From Pseudomonas farris (GTDB lineage Bacteria; Pseudomonadota; Gammaproteobacteria; Pseudomonadales; Pseudomonadaceae), in the NCBI RefSeq assembly GCF_019145235.1, contig NZ_JAHSTV010000002.1:620001-684000 (forward strand): a stretch of DNA of 64,000 bases. Reading direction: 5' to 3'. The stretch's first letter is position 1. Each line of letters begins with the position of its first letter. Shown one piece after another: positions 37,685 to 46,844 of the stretch. The position numbers and the translations under genes are program-made. The notes under the pieces are model-generated. The model ran no database searches, had not been told where the DNA came from, and was given only the letters and a program-made list of their open reading frames with translations.

Positions 37685-37707
37685 GCGGCAGGTAAAACAC
37701 CTGCCGC
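37685..37707 (-). terminator. Hairpin downstream of the acyl-CoA ligase gene
   Basis: GCGGCAGGT pairs with ACCTGCCGC around AAAAC, 25 bases past the ligase stop codon on the minus strand. A T run is lacking, so termination may be partial and read-through into yjcH-actP is possible. Confidence 0.55.
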
Positions 37708-37731
37708 CTGGTGGGTACAACGTCGATTCGG

Positions 37732-39354
37732 CTAGAGCGCTTTGGCCCTGTCGCGCAAAACGTACTTCTGGATCTTGCCGGTTGAAGTCTTCGGCAGCAG
37801 GGTGAAAATCACGGTGCGCGGGACTTTGAAACCGGCCAAGTGTTCGCGGCAGAAACTGATGATGTCGGCCTCGCGAACGTCCTGGTGATCAGCCTTCAAT
37901 GTGATAAAGGCACAGGGCGTTTCGCCCCATTTCTCATCGGGACGGGCGACGACGGCCGCTTCCATGACCGCTGGATGTCGATAGAGCACCCCCTCCAGCT
38001 CGATGGTGGAAATGTTCTCACCGCCGGAAATGATGATGTCCTTGAGTCGGTCCTTGATCTCGACATAACCGTTCGGATGACACACCGCCAGGTCGCCGGT
38101 GTGGAACCAGCCGCCGTCGAACGCTTCGGCTGTGGCGGTCGGGTTCTTCAGGTAGCCCTTCATTACGGTGTTGCCACGCATGAAGATCTCACCGATGGTC
38201 TGACCGTCTCGCGGGGTCGGCTCCAGCGTCTTCGAATCGCCAACCATCACACCTTCGAGCGTCGGGTAGCGCACGCCCTGACGGGATTTGATTTGCGCCC
38301 GTTCGTCCAGTGGCAACTCATCCCATTCGGCATGCCAGGCGCAGAGCGTCACCGGGCCATAGGTTTCGGTCAGGCCATAGACGTGGGTGACTTTGATGCC
38401 CATTTGTTCCACGGCACCGATCACTTTGGCCGGCGGTGCAGCGCCGGCGACCATCGCGTTGACCGGGTGATCGATCGCCGCTTTCGCCGATTCCGGCATG
38501 TTGACCAAGGCATTGAGCACGATCGGCGCAGCGCACAGATGGGTGACCTGATGCTCGCGGATCAGCGTGAGGATTTTCTGTGGATCGACGCGGCGCAGAA
38601 ACACATGCACACCGGCCATGGCGGTGACGATCCACGGGTAGCACCAACCGTTGCAATGGAACATCGGCAAGGTCCAGAGGTACACCGGATGGTTACCCAT
38701 GGCCCAGGTCATCTGGTTGCCCAATGAGTTCAGGTAGGCACCGCGATGGTGGTAAACCACGCCTTTGGGGTTGCCGGTGGTGCCGGAGGTGTAATTCAGC
38801 GAGATGGCTTGCCATTCATCATCGGGCCACTGCCAGGCGAAAGCAGGGTCGCCTTCGGCCAACAGCGCTTCATAGTCCAGATCGCTGACAGCCTGGCCTT
38901 CGCCATATTCCGGATCATTAACGTCGATGACCAATGGCGGGTGATCCAGCATGCCGATCGCCGCGTGAATCACATCATGGAACTCACGGTCGGTAATCAG
39001 CACCTTGGCTTCGCCATGCTGCAGCATGAAAGCAATGGCTTCGGCATCCAGACGCACGTTGAGCGGGTTGAGCACCGCGCCAATCATCGGCACGCCGAAA
39101 TGCACTTCGAGCATCTCGGGAATGTTAGGCAACATCACCGCCACGGTGTCGTTCTTGCCGATGCCGCGACCGGCTAGCGCCGAGGCCAGACGGCGGCAGC
39201 GGGTGTAGGTCTGCGCCCAGGTGCGGCGGATCGAGCCATGGATGACGGCGGGATAGTGTGGGTAAACGCTGGCGGTGCGCTCGATGAAGCTGAGCGGAGA
39301 CAAGGCAATATGGTTGACAGCCGCAGGGCCTAGCCCTTGTTCATAGATCGACAT
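37732..39354 (-). CDS. Acyl-CoA synthetase (AMP-forming)
   Basis: 540-residue ANL-superfamily ligase that activates a carboxylic acid to its CoA thioester through an acyl-AMP. Core motifs are NYTSGTTGNPKGVVYHHRGA (A3), VYGLTETYGPVTLC (A5), FHTGDLAVCHPNGYVEIKDR (A7) and the C-terminal lysine in KTSTGKIQKYVLRD (A10). It is close in layout to DmdB and medium-chain acyl-CoA ligases. With the DmdC-type dehydrogenase, porin and acetate permease on the same strand it forms a short- or branched-acid utilisation block. It is divergent from the sensor kinase gene. Confidence 0.93.
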   Translation of the reverse strand: MSIYEQGLGPAAVNHIALSPLSFIERTASVYPHYPAVIHGSIRRTWAQTYTRCRRLASALAGRGIGKNDTVAVMLPNIPEMLEVHFGVPMIGAVLNPLNVRLDAEAIAFMLQHGEAKVLITDREFHDVIHAAIGMLDHPPLVIDVNDPEYGEGQAVSDLDYEALLAEGDPAFAWQWPDDEWQAISLNYTSGTTGNPKGVVYHHRGAYLNSLGNQMTWAMGNHPVYLWTLPMFHCNGWCYPWIVTAMAGVHVFLRRVDPQKILTLIREHQVTHLCAAPIVLNALVNMPESAKAAIDHPVNAMVAGAAPPAKVIGAVEQMGIKVTHVYGLTETYGPVTLCAWHAEWDELPLDERAQIKSRQGVRYPTLEGVMVGDSKTLEPTPRDGQTIGEIFMRGNTVMKGYLKNPTATAEAFDGGWFHTGDLAVCHPNGYVEIKDRLKDIIISGGENISTIELEGVLYRHPAVMEAAVVARPDEKWGETPCAFITLKADHQDVREADIISFCREHLAGFKVPRTVIFTLLPKTSTGKIQKYVLRDRAKAL

Positions 39355-39520
39355 GTACGGTACTCGGTGGCTGATTGTTAGCTCTATAGGTGACCTTGCA
39401 GCGTAGCCGCTGAGGTCGCCTTTTATGTCCGGCCTGCTTTATATAACATTCAGCCAGTGATATGGAAGTACAACCTACGTCATATAGGATATGTACTATA
39501 TTTGATTCTTGTGGATCTAA

Positions 39521-41860
39521 ATGAATACAGTGACACCGCCGAGGCCGGTATATCCTTGGCTTCCCCAACGAAGCGGACCCGTGATGACCCTGACTCCCGT
39601 TCGATTGCACAGCTGGTTGCGCCTGCAGCGCGAGGGTGTGTCTCTGGCCGCCCGGGCCGATGCGTTGTGCCGTGCGCTGCAGGATTGCCCCGAGGTGCGC
39701 CGGGCGGTTTATTTGAGTTGGCAACCCAATGCGCGGATTTACAGCCACGAGGGCGCCGCCCAGCATTTTCCACCGGGGCTGGGCGACCCTTCGCTGGCCA
39801 GCGATCAGCGGCTGTTTGATCGGCTGGCCGAAGCGGGGCGGCTGGATCTGGCTCAAGTGCGTCAACTCGATTGTTGGCTGGCCGGCCGACTGCGCCGGGC
39901 CGCTATCAGCCATGGCCAGGTGTTTGATCTGGCGTTGCAACCGGGGCAGGCGGGTTTGTTGCTGGTGGAAGTGTGCGAGGGCGTGAGTCTTGATTGGCTG
40001 GGTTGGGTGCAGGACTTGCTGACGACGTTGCTGAGTAGCGTCAACGGCATGCTGCGCGGCTCACCGCTGTTGGGGCACGACCCGCAACCGAGTCTGTTGC
40101 TCGATGCGCAGGGCCGGCCGCTGGAGTTCAATGCGGCGCTGCTGGCATTGCTGGCCGAAAAGCCGCTGACCGATGTGCTGGGTTTTTTGCCGGTCAATCA
40201 CCGTGTGCTGGTACGCGCCTGCCTGGACCAGCAGCGCGCCATCGAAGGGGTCGAAGCCCAATTCGAAGCGCAGATCCTGATCTGGACGTTTATCCCCGAT
40301 CCCCAGGACAACCGTGTGCTCGCCCGGTGTCGCGATGCCACGGCACAAGTGCTGGCCGAGCGTGAAGCGGCCACGGCACGGCGGCTGTACCGGCTGATCA
40401 TTGAAAACACCACCGACCTGATTTCCCGACACACACCGGACGGGCGCTTTCTCGATGCCTCGCCGGCGTCCTGGACATTGCTCGGCTACTGGCCGGAGGA
40501 GCTGCGCGGGCAAATGGCCCAAGGCTTGTTCCATGGTCAGGACCTGGCCAGCCTGGTGCAGCGCGCGCGGGATGCCCTGGAGCAGGACGGTTATCACACG
40601 ATGACGTATCGGATTCGCCATCGGGATGGGCATTACCTGTGGTTTGAAACCGCCAGCCGGGCGATTCGTGAGACCTATACCGGAGCGGTGGTGGAAGTGG
40701 TCAGCGTGTCCCGGGACATTACCGCCCGGGTGCTCGCCGAGGAGAACAAGCGACGCCTGGCGGAAGTCGTCGAGGCCAACACCGATCCTGTGTTGTTCAT
40801 CGACCCCGAGGGTCAAGTCACTTACCTCAATCCAGCGGCGCGGCGCGTCCTCGGGATCGACGAGCAACAACCGATGCCAGCCCTGGCAACGTTGTTCGCC
40901 AGCGGCGACCTGGCACGTCTGCAGCGTGATGGCTGGAGCAGCGCCGAACGCGACGGTGTCTGGAGCACCGATGCGCGATTGCAACCACCGGCAGGTGGCA
41001 CTTCGGTGCCGGTATCGCTGGTGCTGCTGGCGCACCGTTCGGCCGGCGGCGAGCGCTATTACTCGTTGGTGGCGCGGGACATGACCGAGCGTGAACTGCG
41101 TGAAGTGCAGCAGCGCCGTCATCAGGACGAACTGGCGCACACCGCGCGGTTGGTCACCCTGGGTGAATTGGCCTCGGGCATCGCTCACGAAATCAACCAG
41201 CCATTGGCTGCGGTGGTCAATTACGCCAATGCCAGCCAGCGCTACTTACAGACGCTGGACTCCAATCCCCAGGCCGCCGCCAAAGTGGCCCAAGGGCTGG
41301 AGCGCATTACCCATCACGCCACTCATGCTTCAGAAGTGATCAGACGTTTGCGGGCGTTTCTGCGCAAGGGGCAACGCCGCATGCAGGCCTTGAATTTCAC
41401 CGAGGTCGCCCGCGAGGCCGTGCGTTTATGCGCCTGGGAGGCGAGCAATTGCCAAGTGACAATCGAGGATCGCCTACCGGATAATCTGCCGCCGATTTAT
41501 GCCGACCGAGTGCTGCTGGAGCAGGTCCTGCTCAATCTCTTGCGAAATGCCATCGATGCCAACCGCGAACAACATCCGGGGCAACCCTCGCTGATCGTGA
41601 TGGCTGCGGGGCAGGGCGGTGGTGCAACCGTGGAAATCAGTGTGCAAGACCAGGGGCCAGGCGTCAGCGAGCCCGAACTGGAGCAGATATTTACCCCGTT
41701 CTATACCAGCAAGGTCGATGGCCTGGGGCTTGGCTTGTCCATGAGTCGCAGCATCATCGAAGGTTTTGGTGGCGAATTACAGGCCCGACGCCAACCTGTC
41801 GGGCTGCTGATGTGCTGCCGCTTGCCGCTGGTCGGCCCAATAAAACAACAACAGGAATAA
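39521..41860 (+). CDS. Soluble PAS-domain sensor histidine kinase
   Basis: 779 residues, no membrane helices. The N-terminal about 190 residues have no recognised domain (they may hold a degenerate GAF). Three PAS-like units follow (about 185-255, 285-400 with RHTPDGRFLDASPASWTLLG, and 405-515 with FIDPEGQVTYLNPAARRVLG). The kinase core has H-box LGELASGIAHEINQPLAAVV, N-box LLNLLRNAIDANRE, and G-boxes DQGPGVSE and GLGLGLSMS. It is FixL/NtrB-like. The start could instead be the ATG at 39584 (MTLTPVRLHSW); neither has a strong ribosome site. The response regulator gene begins four bases after its stop. Confidence 0.92.
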   Translation: MNTVTPPRPVYPWLPQRSGPVMTLTPVRLHSWLRLQREGVSLAARADALCRALQDCPEVRRAVYLSWQPNARIYSHEGAAQHFPPGLGDPSLASDQRLFDRLAEAGRLDLAQVRQLDCWLAGRLRRAAISHGQVFDLALQPGQAGLLLVEVCEGVSLDWLGWVQDLLTTLLSSVNGMLRGSPLLGHDPQPSLLLDAQGRPLEFNAALLALLAEKPLTDVLGFLPVNHRVLVRACLDQQRAIEGVEAQFEAQILIWTFIPDPQDNRVLARCRDATAQVLAEREAATARRLYRLIIENTTDLISRHTPDGRFLDASPASWTLLGYWPEELRGQMAQGLFHGQDLASLVQRARDALEQDGYHTMTYRIRHRDGHYLWFETASRAIRETYTGAVVEVVSVSRDITARVLAEENKRRLAEVVEANTDPVLFIDPEGQVTYLNPAARRVLGIDEQQPMPALATLFASGDLARLQRDGWSSAERDGVWSTDARLQPPAGGTSVPVSLVLLAHRSAGGERYYSLVARDMTERELREVQQRRHQDELAHTARLVTLGELASGIAHEINQPLAAVVNYANASQRYLQTLDSNPQAAAKVAQGLERITHHATHASEVIRRLRAFLRKGQRRMQALNFTEVAREAVRLCAWEASNCQVTIEDRLPDNLPPIYADRVLLEQVLLNLLRNAIDANREQHPGQPSLIVMAAGQGGGATVEISVQDQGPGVSEPELEQIFTPFYTSKVDGLGLGLSMSRSIIEGFGGELQARRQPVGLLMCCRLPLVGPIKQQQE

Positions 41861-41864
41861 CGTA

Positions 41865-42500
41865 ATGGCAGGTGCGACGGAGCACGTGGTGTATGTGGTC
41901 GACGATGACCAAGGCATGCTCGATTCGACAGTCTGGTTGCTGGAGTCGGTAGGGCTCAAAGCCTTGCCGTTTACCAGTGGCGTGGCGTTTCTCAATGCCT
42001 GTGATGCCAGTCTTGATGCCTGCGTGCTGCTCGATGTTCGCATGCCCGGCATGGGCGGTTTGAACGTGCAGGAAGAGATGCGCGCACGTGAGCTGAACCT
42101 GCCGATCATTTTCGTCAGCGGGCACGCGGATGTGCCGATCGTGGTTCGCGCTTTCAAAGCGGGTGCTCATGACTTCATCGAGAAGCCCTACAACGAACAA
42201 TTGCTGCTGGACAGCGTGCAACAGGCGCTCAGCAACTGCGCGGCAAGCCGCTCGGGTAATCAGGGGCACGATGCCTTGCAGGCGCGCTTGCTGACCCTGA
42301 CCCCACGGGAGCGCGATGTCTTGCTACCGCTGGTCCAGGGTTACACCACCCGCGAGATCGCTGAGCAACTGGGTGTCAGTGCGAAAACCGTCGATCTGTA
42401 TCGTTCGCGGGTGATGAAACGCATGCAAGCCAATACCTTGCCGGACCTGGTGGGCATGGCCATCGCCGCTGAACTGGTCGATCCGCTGAAGTTGCGGTGA
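41865..42500 (+). CDS. FixJ/LuxR-type response regulator
   Basis: 211 residues. The receiver domain (YVVDDDQGMLDSTVWLLESV, phosphoacceptor Asp in VLLDVRMPGMGG, FVSGHADVP, and the Lys in DFIEKPY) is followed by a LuxR-type helix-turn-helix (TLTPRERDVLLPLVQGYTTR, EIAEQLGVSAKTVDLYRSRV). It is partner of the upstream kinase, co-transcribed. Divergence from the ligase-yjcH-actP genes makes those the likely targets. That link is inferred from position only. Confidence 0.94.
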   Translation: MAGATEHVVYVVDDDQGMLDSTVWLLESVGLKALPFTSGVAFLNACDASLDACVLLDVRMPGMGGLNVQEEMRARELNLPIIFVSGHADVPIVVRAFKAGAHDFIEKPYNEQLLLDSVQQALSNCAASRSGNQGHDALQARLLTLTPRERDVLLPLVQGYTTREIAEQLGVSAKTVDLYRSRVMKRMQANTLPDLVGMAIAAELVDPLKLR

Positions 42501-42695
42501 TTGCTCGCATTTTCTAATGAGCGTCTATGGGGGGAGCATCAGCCGCAAGACAGACCGGACGTCCCACCAACGTTATGACTGCCTGAGCTTGCGCTAGCAT
42601 GAAAGATGTTCAGGCCACTCGCCATTGAGAGTCTGGTCGTGGGTGTCGAGTGTGCGTGACGGGCTCTGTCAATTGCAGGGGCCGGAGGAGGCGTG

Positions 42696-43880
42696 TTGAA
42701 ACCATTCCAGCTCAGACCTAGCGCCTCAACCCTGAACATGTTGCGTCAAGCGTGCCTGCAACGCCGTGATGCGGTGCCGCCAACGTTAACGGAAAGAGCG
42801 CTGATCCCGGACATTCCAGATGCTCGCTACTGGCTGGACCAGGACCTGACACCGTTCATTCGGGATGTGAGCCAGGCCAACCTTCGAGAGGCTGAGGCGC
42901 TCGCCAGCGCAGGGTTACCGAACGACATCCTTCCGCGGGCAAATCTGCTGGCCGTTTCGGGCGGCGGCGACGCCGGCACATTCGCCGGGGGCATCATTGC
43001 GGGATGGACCCGGCATGGGACTCGACCTGAGTTCAAAGTTGTCACCGGCATTAGCGCTGGCGCCCTGGTCGCCCCGTTTGCCTATCTGGGGCCCCAGTAC
43101 GACGATGTCATTGTGCGTATCTGCAATGCGGTCGGTCCAAAAGACATTTTCCATGCGCGCAATATGCTGACCCGTCTTACCAGCGATGGTATGGCGCACA
43201 GCAAGCCACTGTCGCGGCTCATTGCACAGCACGTCACTGCCGAGATTCTCGCGGCGATCGCAGCGGAATACGCCAAGGGGCGGCTGCTGATGATCGGTAC
43301 AACCGATCTTGACTCAGGGCGCCCGGTCACCTGGAACATGGGGGCTATTGCCTCCAGCCAGGCACCGGGAGCGCTCGAGCTGTTTCGCAACATCATGGTC
43401 GCGTCGATGAGTATTCCCGGTGCCGTCTCACCCGTCATGATTGATGTGGACGTTAACGGTCACCCGTTTCAGGAAATGCACGTGGACGGAGGTGTCCTTA
43501 CGCAGGTGTTTCTTTATCCACCCGGCACCGTAATGGCGCTGAATCAGGTGCCCGGGGCGCGTTTGCGTCGTGAACGGCATTTCTATGTGATTCGCAACGG
43601 CAAACTGGAACTGCAATGGTCCGGAACCAAGCGCCGAACCTTGAACATCGGCGGTCGAGCCATCAGCGCATTGATCCAGAATCAGGGGATCAGCGATCTG
43701 GATCGAATTTACCGAATTGCCCAGCAGGATGGGGCGGAGTTCAATCTGGCGTACATCGGCTCTGACTTCCGCATTTCTCGCCTCCATAAATTCGATGGCG
43801 AGTACATGAAGCGCTTGTTCAAATACGCCTTTGAACTCAGTGCCAAAGGCTATCCGTGGCATAAATCGCCGAGTACGTGA
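42696..43880 (+). CDS. Patatin-like phospholipase
   Basis: 394 residues. The patatin Ser-Asp dyad is visible: glycine-rich oxyanion loop VSGGGDAGTFAGG near residue 90, nucleophile in GISAGALVAPF near 118, and the DG(G) aspartate in MHVDGGVLTQVF near 262. No signal peptide. The TTG start was preferred because GGAGG lies seven bases upstream; the GTG one codon earlier (42693) is also possible. Related proteins hydrolyse phospholipids, sometimes in host cells or as antibacterial effectors; there is no export signal to decide. Confidence 0.88.
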   Translation: MKPFQLRPSASTLNMLRQACLQRRDAVPPTLTERALIPDIPDARYWLDQDLTPFIRDVSQANLREAEALASAGLPNDILPRANLLAVSGGGDAGTFAGGIIAGWTRHGTRPEFKVVTGISAGALVAPFAYLGPQYDDVIVRICNAVGPKDIFHARNMLTRLTSDGMAHSKPLSRLIAQHVTAEILAAIAAEYAKGRLLMIGTTDLDSGRPVTWNMGAIASSQAPGALELFRNIMVASMSIPGAVSPVMIDVDVNGHPFQEMHVDGGVLTQVFLYPPGTVMALNQVPGARLRRERHFYVIRNGKLELQWSGTKRRTLNIGGRAISALIQNQGISDLDRIYRIAQQDGAEFNLAYIGSDFRISRLHKFDGEYMKRLFKYAFELSAKGYPWHKSPST

Positions 43881-43889
43881 GAGACGGTC

Positions 43890-44552
43890 TCAGCCGATAG
43901 GCTCGGCCGTACAACTCATTTCCCCTGAGCCTGGCTTCTGGAAAAGCACCACGTTGCCGTCTTGCCAGAAGCTGTAGCTCCCTTGGGAATCCTTGCCCGT
44001 GTATTGGGTTCCCGAATCATTCTGCGCCTGGCTCAGGGTGATCGAGGTGTTCGCCCATTTCAGGTACACGACACCAGGCTGCGTGTTAAAGAAAGTGGCG
44101 GCAATCAGCGCATTAAGCCCTGTACACCGAAAAGCCAGGGGGCCTTCAGTGAGTCTGTCTGGATCCTTGGTTCTCACAATGGCCGAACCTTGGCGTAGCT
44201 GGTGCGCGCGCTCGGCATAATGTCGGATCGTGCACGCCTTGGGCTCAGACGTGGAGGCACACTGATTGCGGGCGTCGATCCAGAACTGCTGGTCAATCAT
44301 GACTTTGTCTGGACGCGGCACTGAATGATCATCCGTAAGCGCCAGGCGATAAAGACGCGTCAGTTCGATATCCATCTGCATCAGTTGTGGGTCGCGACAA
44401 ATAAGCTTTTCGACGGGGGCCCTTGCCGTGGCGCAGTCGAAGCTGGTCTGGAAGGTCGGCGTAGCAGGTGAAGCATTGACCCAGCTGCTCGCCGCCGCGC
44501 ACACGCTGGCAGCGAACAGACAGGTGACCGTTTTCATGTTGGGCTGATTCAT
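43890..44552 (-). CDS. Exported two-domain lysozyme inhibitor (LprI-like plus MliC-like)
   Basis: 220 residues with a signal peptide (TCLFAASVCAAASSWVNA). The first domain (about 35-125) shows the DUF1311/LprI pattern: FDCATARAPVEKLICRDPQL, LDxxLxxLY-like ELTRLYRLAL, QQFWIDARNQCA and ACTIRHYAERAHQL. The second (about 140-220) resembles MliC/PliC inhibitors of c-type lysozyme: AFRCTG, LKWANTSITLSQAQNDSGTQ, YSFWQDGNVVLFQ and a terminal Cys. Both parts point to periplasmic protection of peptidoglycan. Convergent with the patatin gene. Confidence 0.8.
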   Translation of the reverse strand: MNQPNMKTVTCLFAASVCAAASSWVNASPATPTFQTSFDCATARAPVEKLICRDPQLMQMDIELTRLYRLALTDDHSVPRPDKVMIDQQFWIDARNQCASTSEPKACTIRHYAERAHQLRQGSAIVRTKDPDRLTEGPLAFRCTGLNALIAATFFNTQPGVVYLKWANTSITLSQAQNDSGTQYTGKDSQGSYSFWQDGNVVLFQKPGSGEMSCTAEPIG

Positions 44553-44788
44553 TACCTGATACCCGGATTGCTGTGGGATCTATTGATCCGTTGAACAGTC
44601 ATTTGTTCGCATTGGGTGTATCGCAGTGTAAGTCAGTGCTTAAAACTTGCCGCACCCGTTCGAGTTCGAGGAAGTAAAAGTACAAACGGAATTAGAGCTT
44701 GCACCCTAAGAACTTTGTTTCAGGGTTAGTCGCCAGACGCTGAACTAGACTCAAATATCCAAAGCACACTGATAGCAGTGGAGGCTTT

Positions 44789-45244
44789 ATGAAAAAATCC
44801 ATCCCCCCCTGTCTGGCTACGATTGTCTCGGTATTCTGCCTTTGTGCTTCAGCCGAGACCGTAACGCCGCTCAAAGGGCAGCCCCCCGAAATGATTCAGC
44901 AGGACATCAGCGCATGCCAGGCTCAAGCCGGGAACGCAGCAAGCACCAGCACAACGCCTGAATCAGGTGGACGTGTCCGTGGTGCTGCTACTGGCGCAGT
45001 AGCAGGTGCGGCGGTTGCCGGAGCGCGCGGTCGTCAGCATGACGAGATTTATGACAAAGTAGACGACGATGTTAAACAGGAATATCGACAGAACAAGGCC
45101 AAGGATGCTGCTGTGGCAGGTGCGGTTGTAGGTGGATCCCGGCAGCGTCAGGATCGTCGTCAGGATCGCCGGGAAGAACCGGCGGCAACTGCTTCCGCCT
45201 ACAACAGTTGCATGCAGCAACGGGGCTACCAGATAACCCCTTGA
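44789..45244 (+). CDS. Glycine-zipper (YMGG-like) exported protein
   Basis: 151 residues with a signal peptide (LATIVSVFCLCASA). A glycine zipper segment RGAATGAVAGAAVAGARGRQ (about 69-88) and a second VAGAVVGGS near 110 are separated by a charged linker. The C-terminus has YNSCMQQRGYQI, the motif found in small outer-membrane-associated glycine-zipper proteins. Membrane insertion or oligomerisation is likely. The ATG follows GTGGAGG. It heads a likely operon with the genes at 45363 and 46841. Confidence 0.8.
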   Translation: MKKSIPPCLATIVSVFCLCASAETVTPLKGQPPEMIQQDISACQAQAGNAASTSTTPESGGRVRGAATGAVAGAAVAGARGRQHDEIYDKVDDDVKQEYRQNKAKDAAVAGAVVGGSRQRQDRRQDRREEPAATASAYNSCMQQRGYQITP

Positions 45245-45268
45245 ACCTGAACAACAAAGGGTCATTGC

Positions 45269-45346
45269 ATGAAGATCTGTATCGTCTTTGACGGGCGCGA
45301 CGGTGCAGGGAAGGGCGGAACGATCAAGGCGCTCAAGTCTGCCTGA
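45269..45346 (+). pseudogene. Remnant of polyphosphate kinase 2 (25 codons)
   Basis: A 25-codon ORF, ATG to TGA, reads MKICIVFDGRDGAGKGG then TIKALKSA. This is the Walker A segment of PPK2 (family consensus near FEGRDAAGKGGTIKR), with nothing of the remaining about 250 residues. An AAAGGG site precedes it. It lies between the glycine-zipper gene and the DUF3300 gene and is most simply a deletion remnant, though a retained mini-ORF cannot be ruled out. Confidence 0.65.
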
Positions 45347-45362
45347 CCACATAGGGGGTGCA

Positions 45363-46844
45363 ATGCGCATTCCATTGTTTTACGCGGTGTCAGCTGTATT
45401 GTTTTTGAGCGGACCTTACTGCCTGGCGCAGCCATTGGATGCGAGCGCGACCGCAAACGCTGCCGATACAGCGCCCGTCACGGCGGCGGCCAAAGATGCC
45501 GTGTTTACCCAGGAACAGCTGGATCAAATGCTGGCTCCCATTGCGCTTTACCCGGACCCACTGCTGGCACAGGTGCTGATGGCCACCACGTACCCCGGGG
45601 AAATCGCCGAGGCAGTTACCTGGTCTAAAGCACACCCGGACGCCAAAGGCGATGATGCGGTCAAACAAGTGGCGAGCCAGCCCTGGGATCCGAGCGTGCA
45701 GGCGCTGGTCGCTTTCCCACAGGTGCTGGTAACGCTGGGACAGGATCCCGTCTGGGTACAACGCCTGGGTGATGCCTTCCTGGCGCAGCCCGACGATGTC
45801 ATGGGGGGCGTGCAACGTTTGCGTCATCAGGCGCAAGCAGCAGGCAACCTGCAGAGCAACCAATATCAGAACGTGACGGTTCAGGCTGTTGCGGCACCGG
45901 CACCGGCAGCAACTCCGGCCCCGGCCCCTGCCAGCAGCACCTCCACCATCATTATTCAGCCCTCCGATCCGCAGGTGGTGTACGTACCCAGTTACAACCC
46001 GACAACAACCTACGGCACCTGGCCCTATCCTGCATCGCCTCCCGTTTACTATCCACCGCCGCCAGCCTATTACCCCGGTTCTGCATTGATGGCTGGGCTG
46101 GCGTTTGGTACCGGTGTGGCTATTGTCGGTGCGTTGTGGGGTGAATGTGACTGGGGCAATAACGACATCGACATCGACGTCGATCGCTACAACAACATCA
46201 ATCGCAACAACCAGATCACCAATAATCAGAACAAGTGGCAGCACAACACTGTTCACCGCGATGGCGTTCCCTATCGAGACAGCAAGAGCCGCGAACAGTA
46301 CGGCCGCCAACTGGACGGTGCCAATAAGCGTGAGGCCTATCGAGGGGAAGATGCTCAGCGAGCCCAGGCTCGTGAAAAAGCCCGTAGTTCAATGGACAAG
46401 CACGGTATCGAACGACCTGCCACCAGCAACCGCGAAGCCCGTGATCGAGCGCGCGCAGCCCAGTCCGGAACCTCGGCCAGCAATCGGATGCAAGCAGGTA
46501 CAGACAGACCGAAGTCGTCTGACAGAAGCCAGGGCACTGCCAGAAACACTCGGGAGAGTCAGCAACCCAGGAAACAGACCGCTCAGGTAAATCAGCGCGG
46601 GCAGGGCGACTCGCAAGGGCGCCAGGCTGCGCAAAAACGGCCGTCCGTCAGTACGGCCAGTGCGGGCAGTGCCCGCAACAATGCATTTGCCGGTGTGCGC
46701 ACACCGTCCCAGGCCAACGCACAAGCCAGTCGTGGCCAAGCCAGCCTGGCATCCGCCCAGCGCCCCAGTGCCTCGCGATCAGCCGGCCATCAGATCAGTC
46801 GGCCATCCAATCCACCCGCGCGTCAAAGAGGGGGCCGTCGTTGA
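45363..46844 (+). CDS. DUF3300 exported protein
   Basis: 493 residues with a signal peptide (FYAVSAVLFLSGPYCLA). The DUF3300 domain runs from FTQEQLDQMLAPIALYPDPL through LLAQVLMATTYPGEIAEAVT to VVYVPSYNPTTTYGTWPYP. After a Pro/Tyr-rich stretch and one hydrophobic segment (LMAGLAFGTGVAIVGALWG) it has a long Arg/Gln/Ser-rich disordered tail. The molecular role is unknown. The ATG after GGGGGTG gives the signal peptide. The stop codon overlaps the TTG start of the next gene. Confidence 0.87.
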   Translation: MRIPLFYAVSAVLFLSGPYCLAQPLDASATANAADTAPVTAAAKDAVFTQEQLDQMLAPIALYPDPLLAQVLMATTYPGEIAEAVTWSKAHPDAKGDDAVKQVASQPWDPSVQALVAFPQVLVTLGQDPVWVQRLGDAFLAQPDDVMGGVQRLRHQAQAAGNLQSNQYQNVTVQAVAAPAPAATPAPAPASSTSTIIIQPSDPQVVYVPSYNPTTTYGTWPYPASPPVYYPPPPAYYPGSALMAGLAFGTGVAIVGALWGECDWGNNDIDIDVDRYNNINRNNQITNNQNKWQHNTVHRDGVPYRDSKSREQYGRQLDGANKREAYRGEDAQRAQAREKARSSMDKHGIERPATSNREARDRARAAQSGTSASNRMQAGTDRPKSSDRSQGTARNTRESQQPRKQTAQVNQRGQGDSQGRQAAQKRPSVSTASAGSARNNAFAGVRTPSQANAQASRGQASLASAQRPSASRSAGHQISRPSNPPARQRGGRR

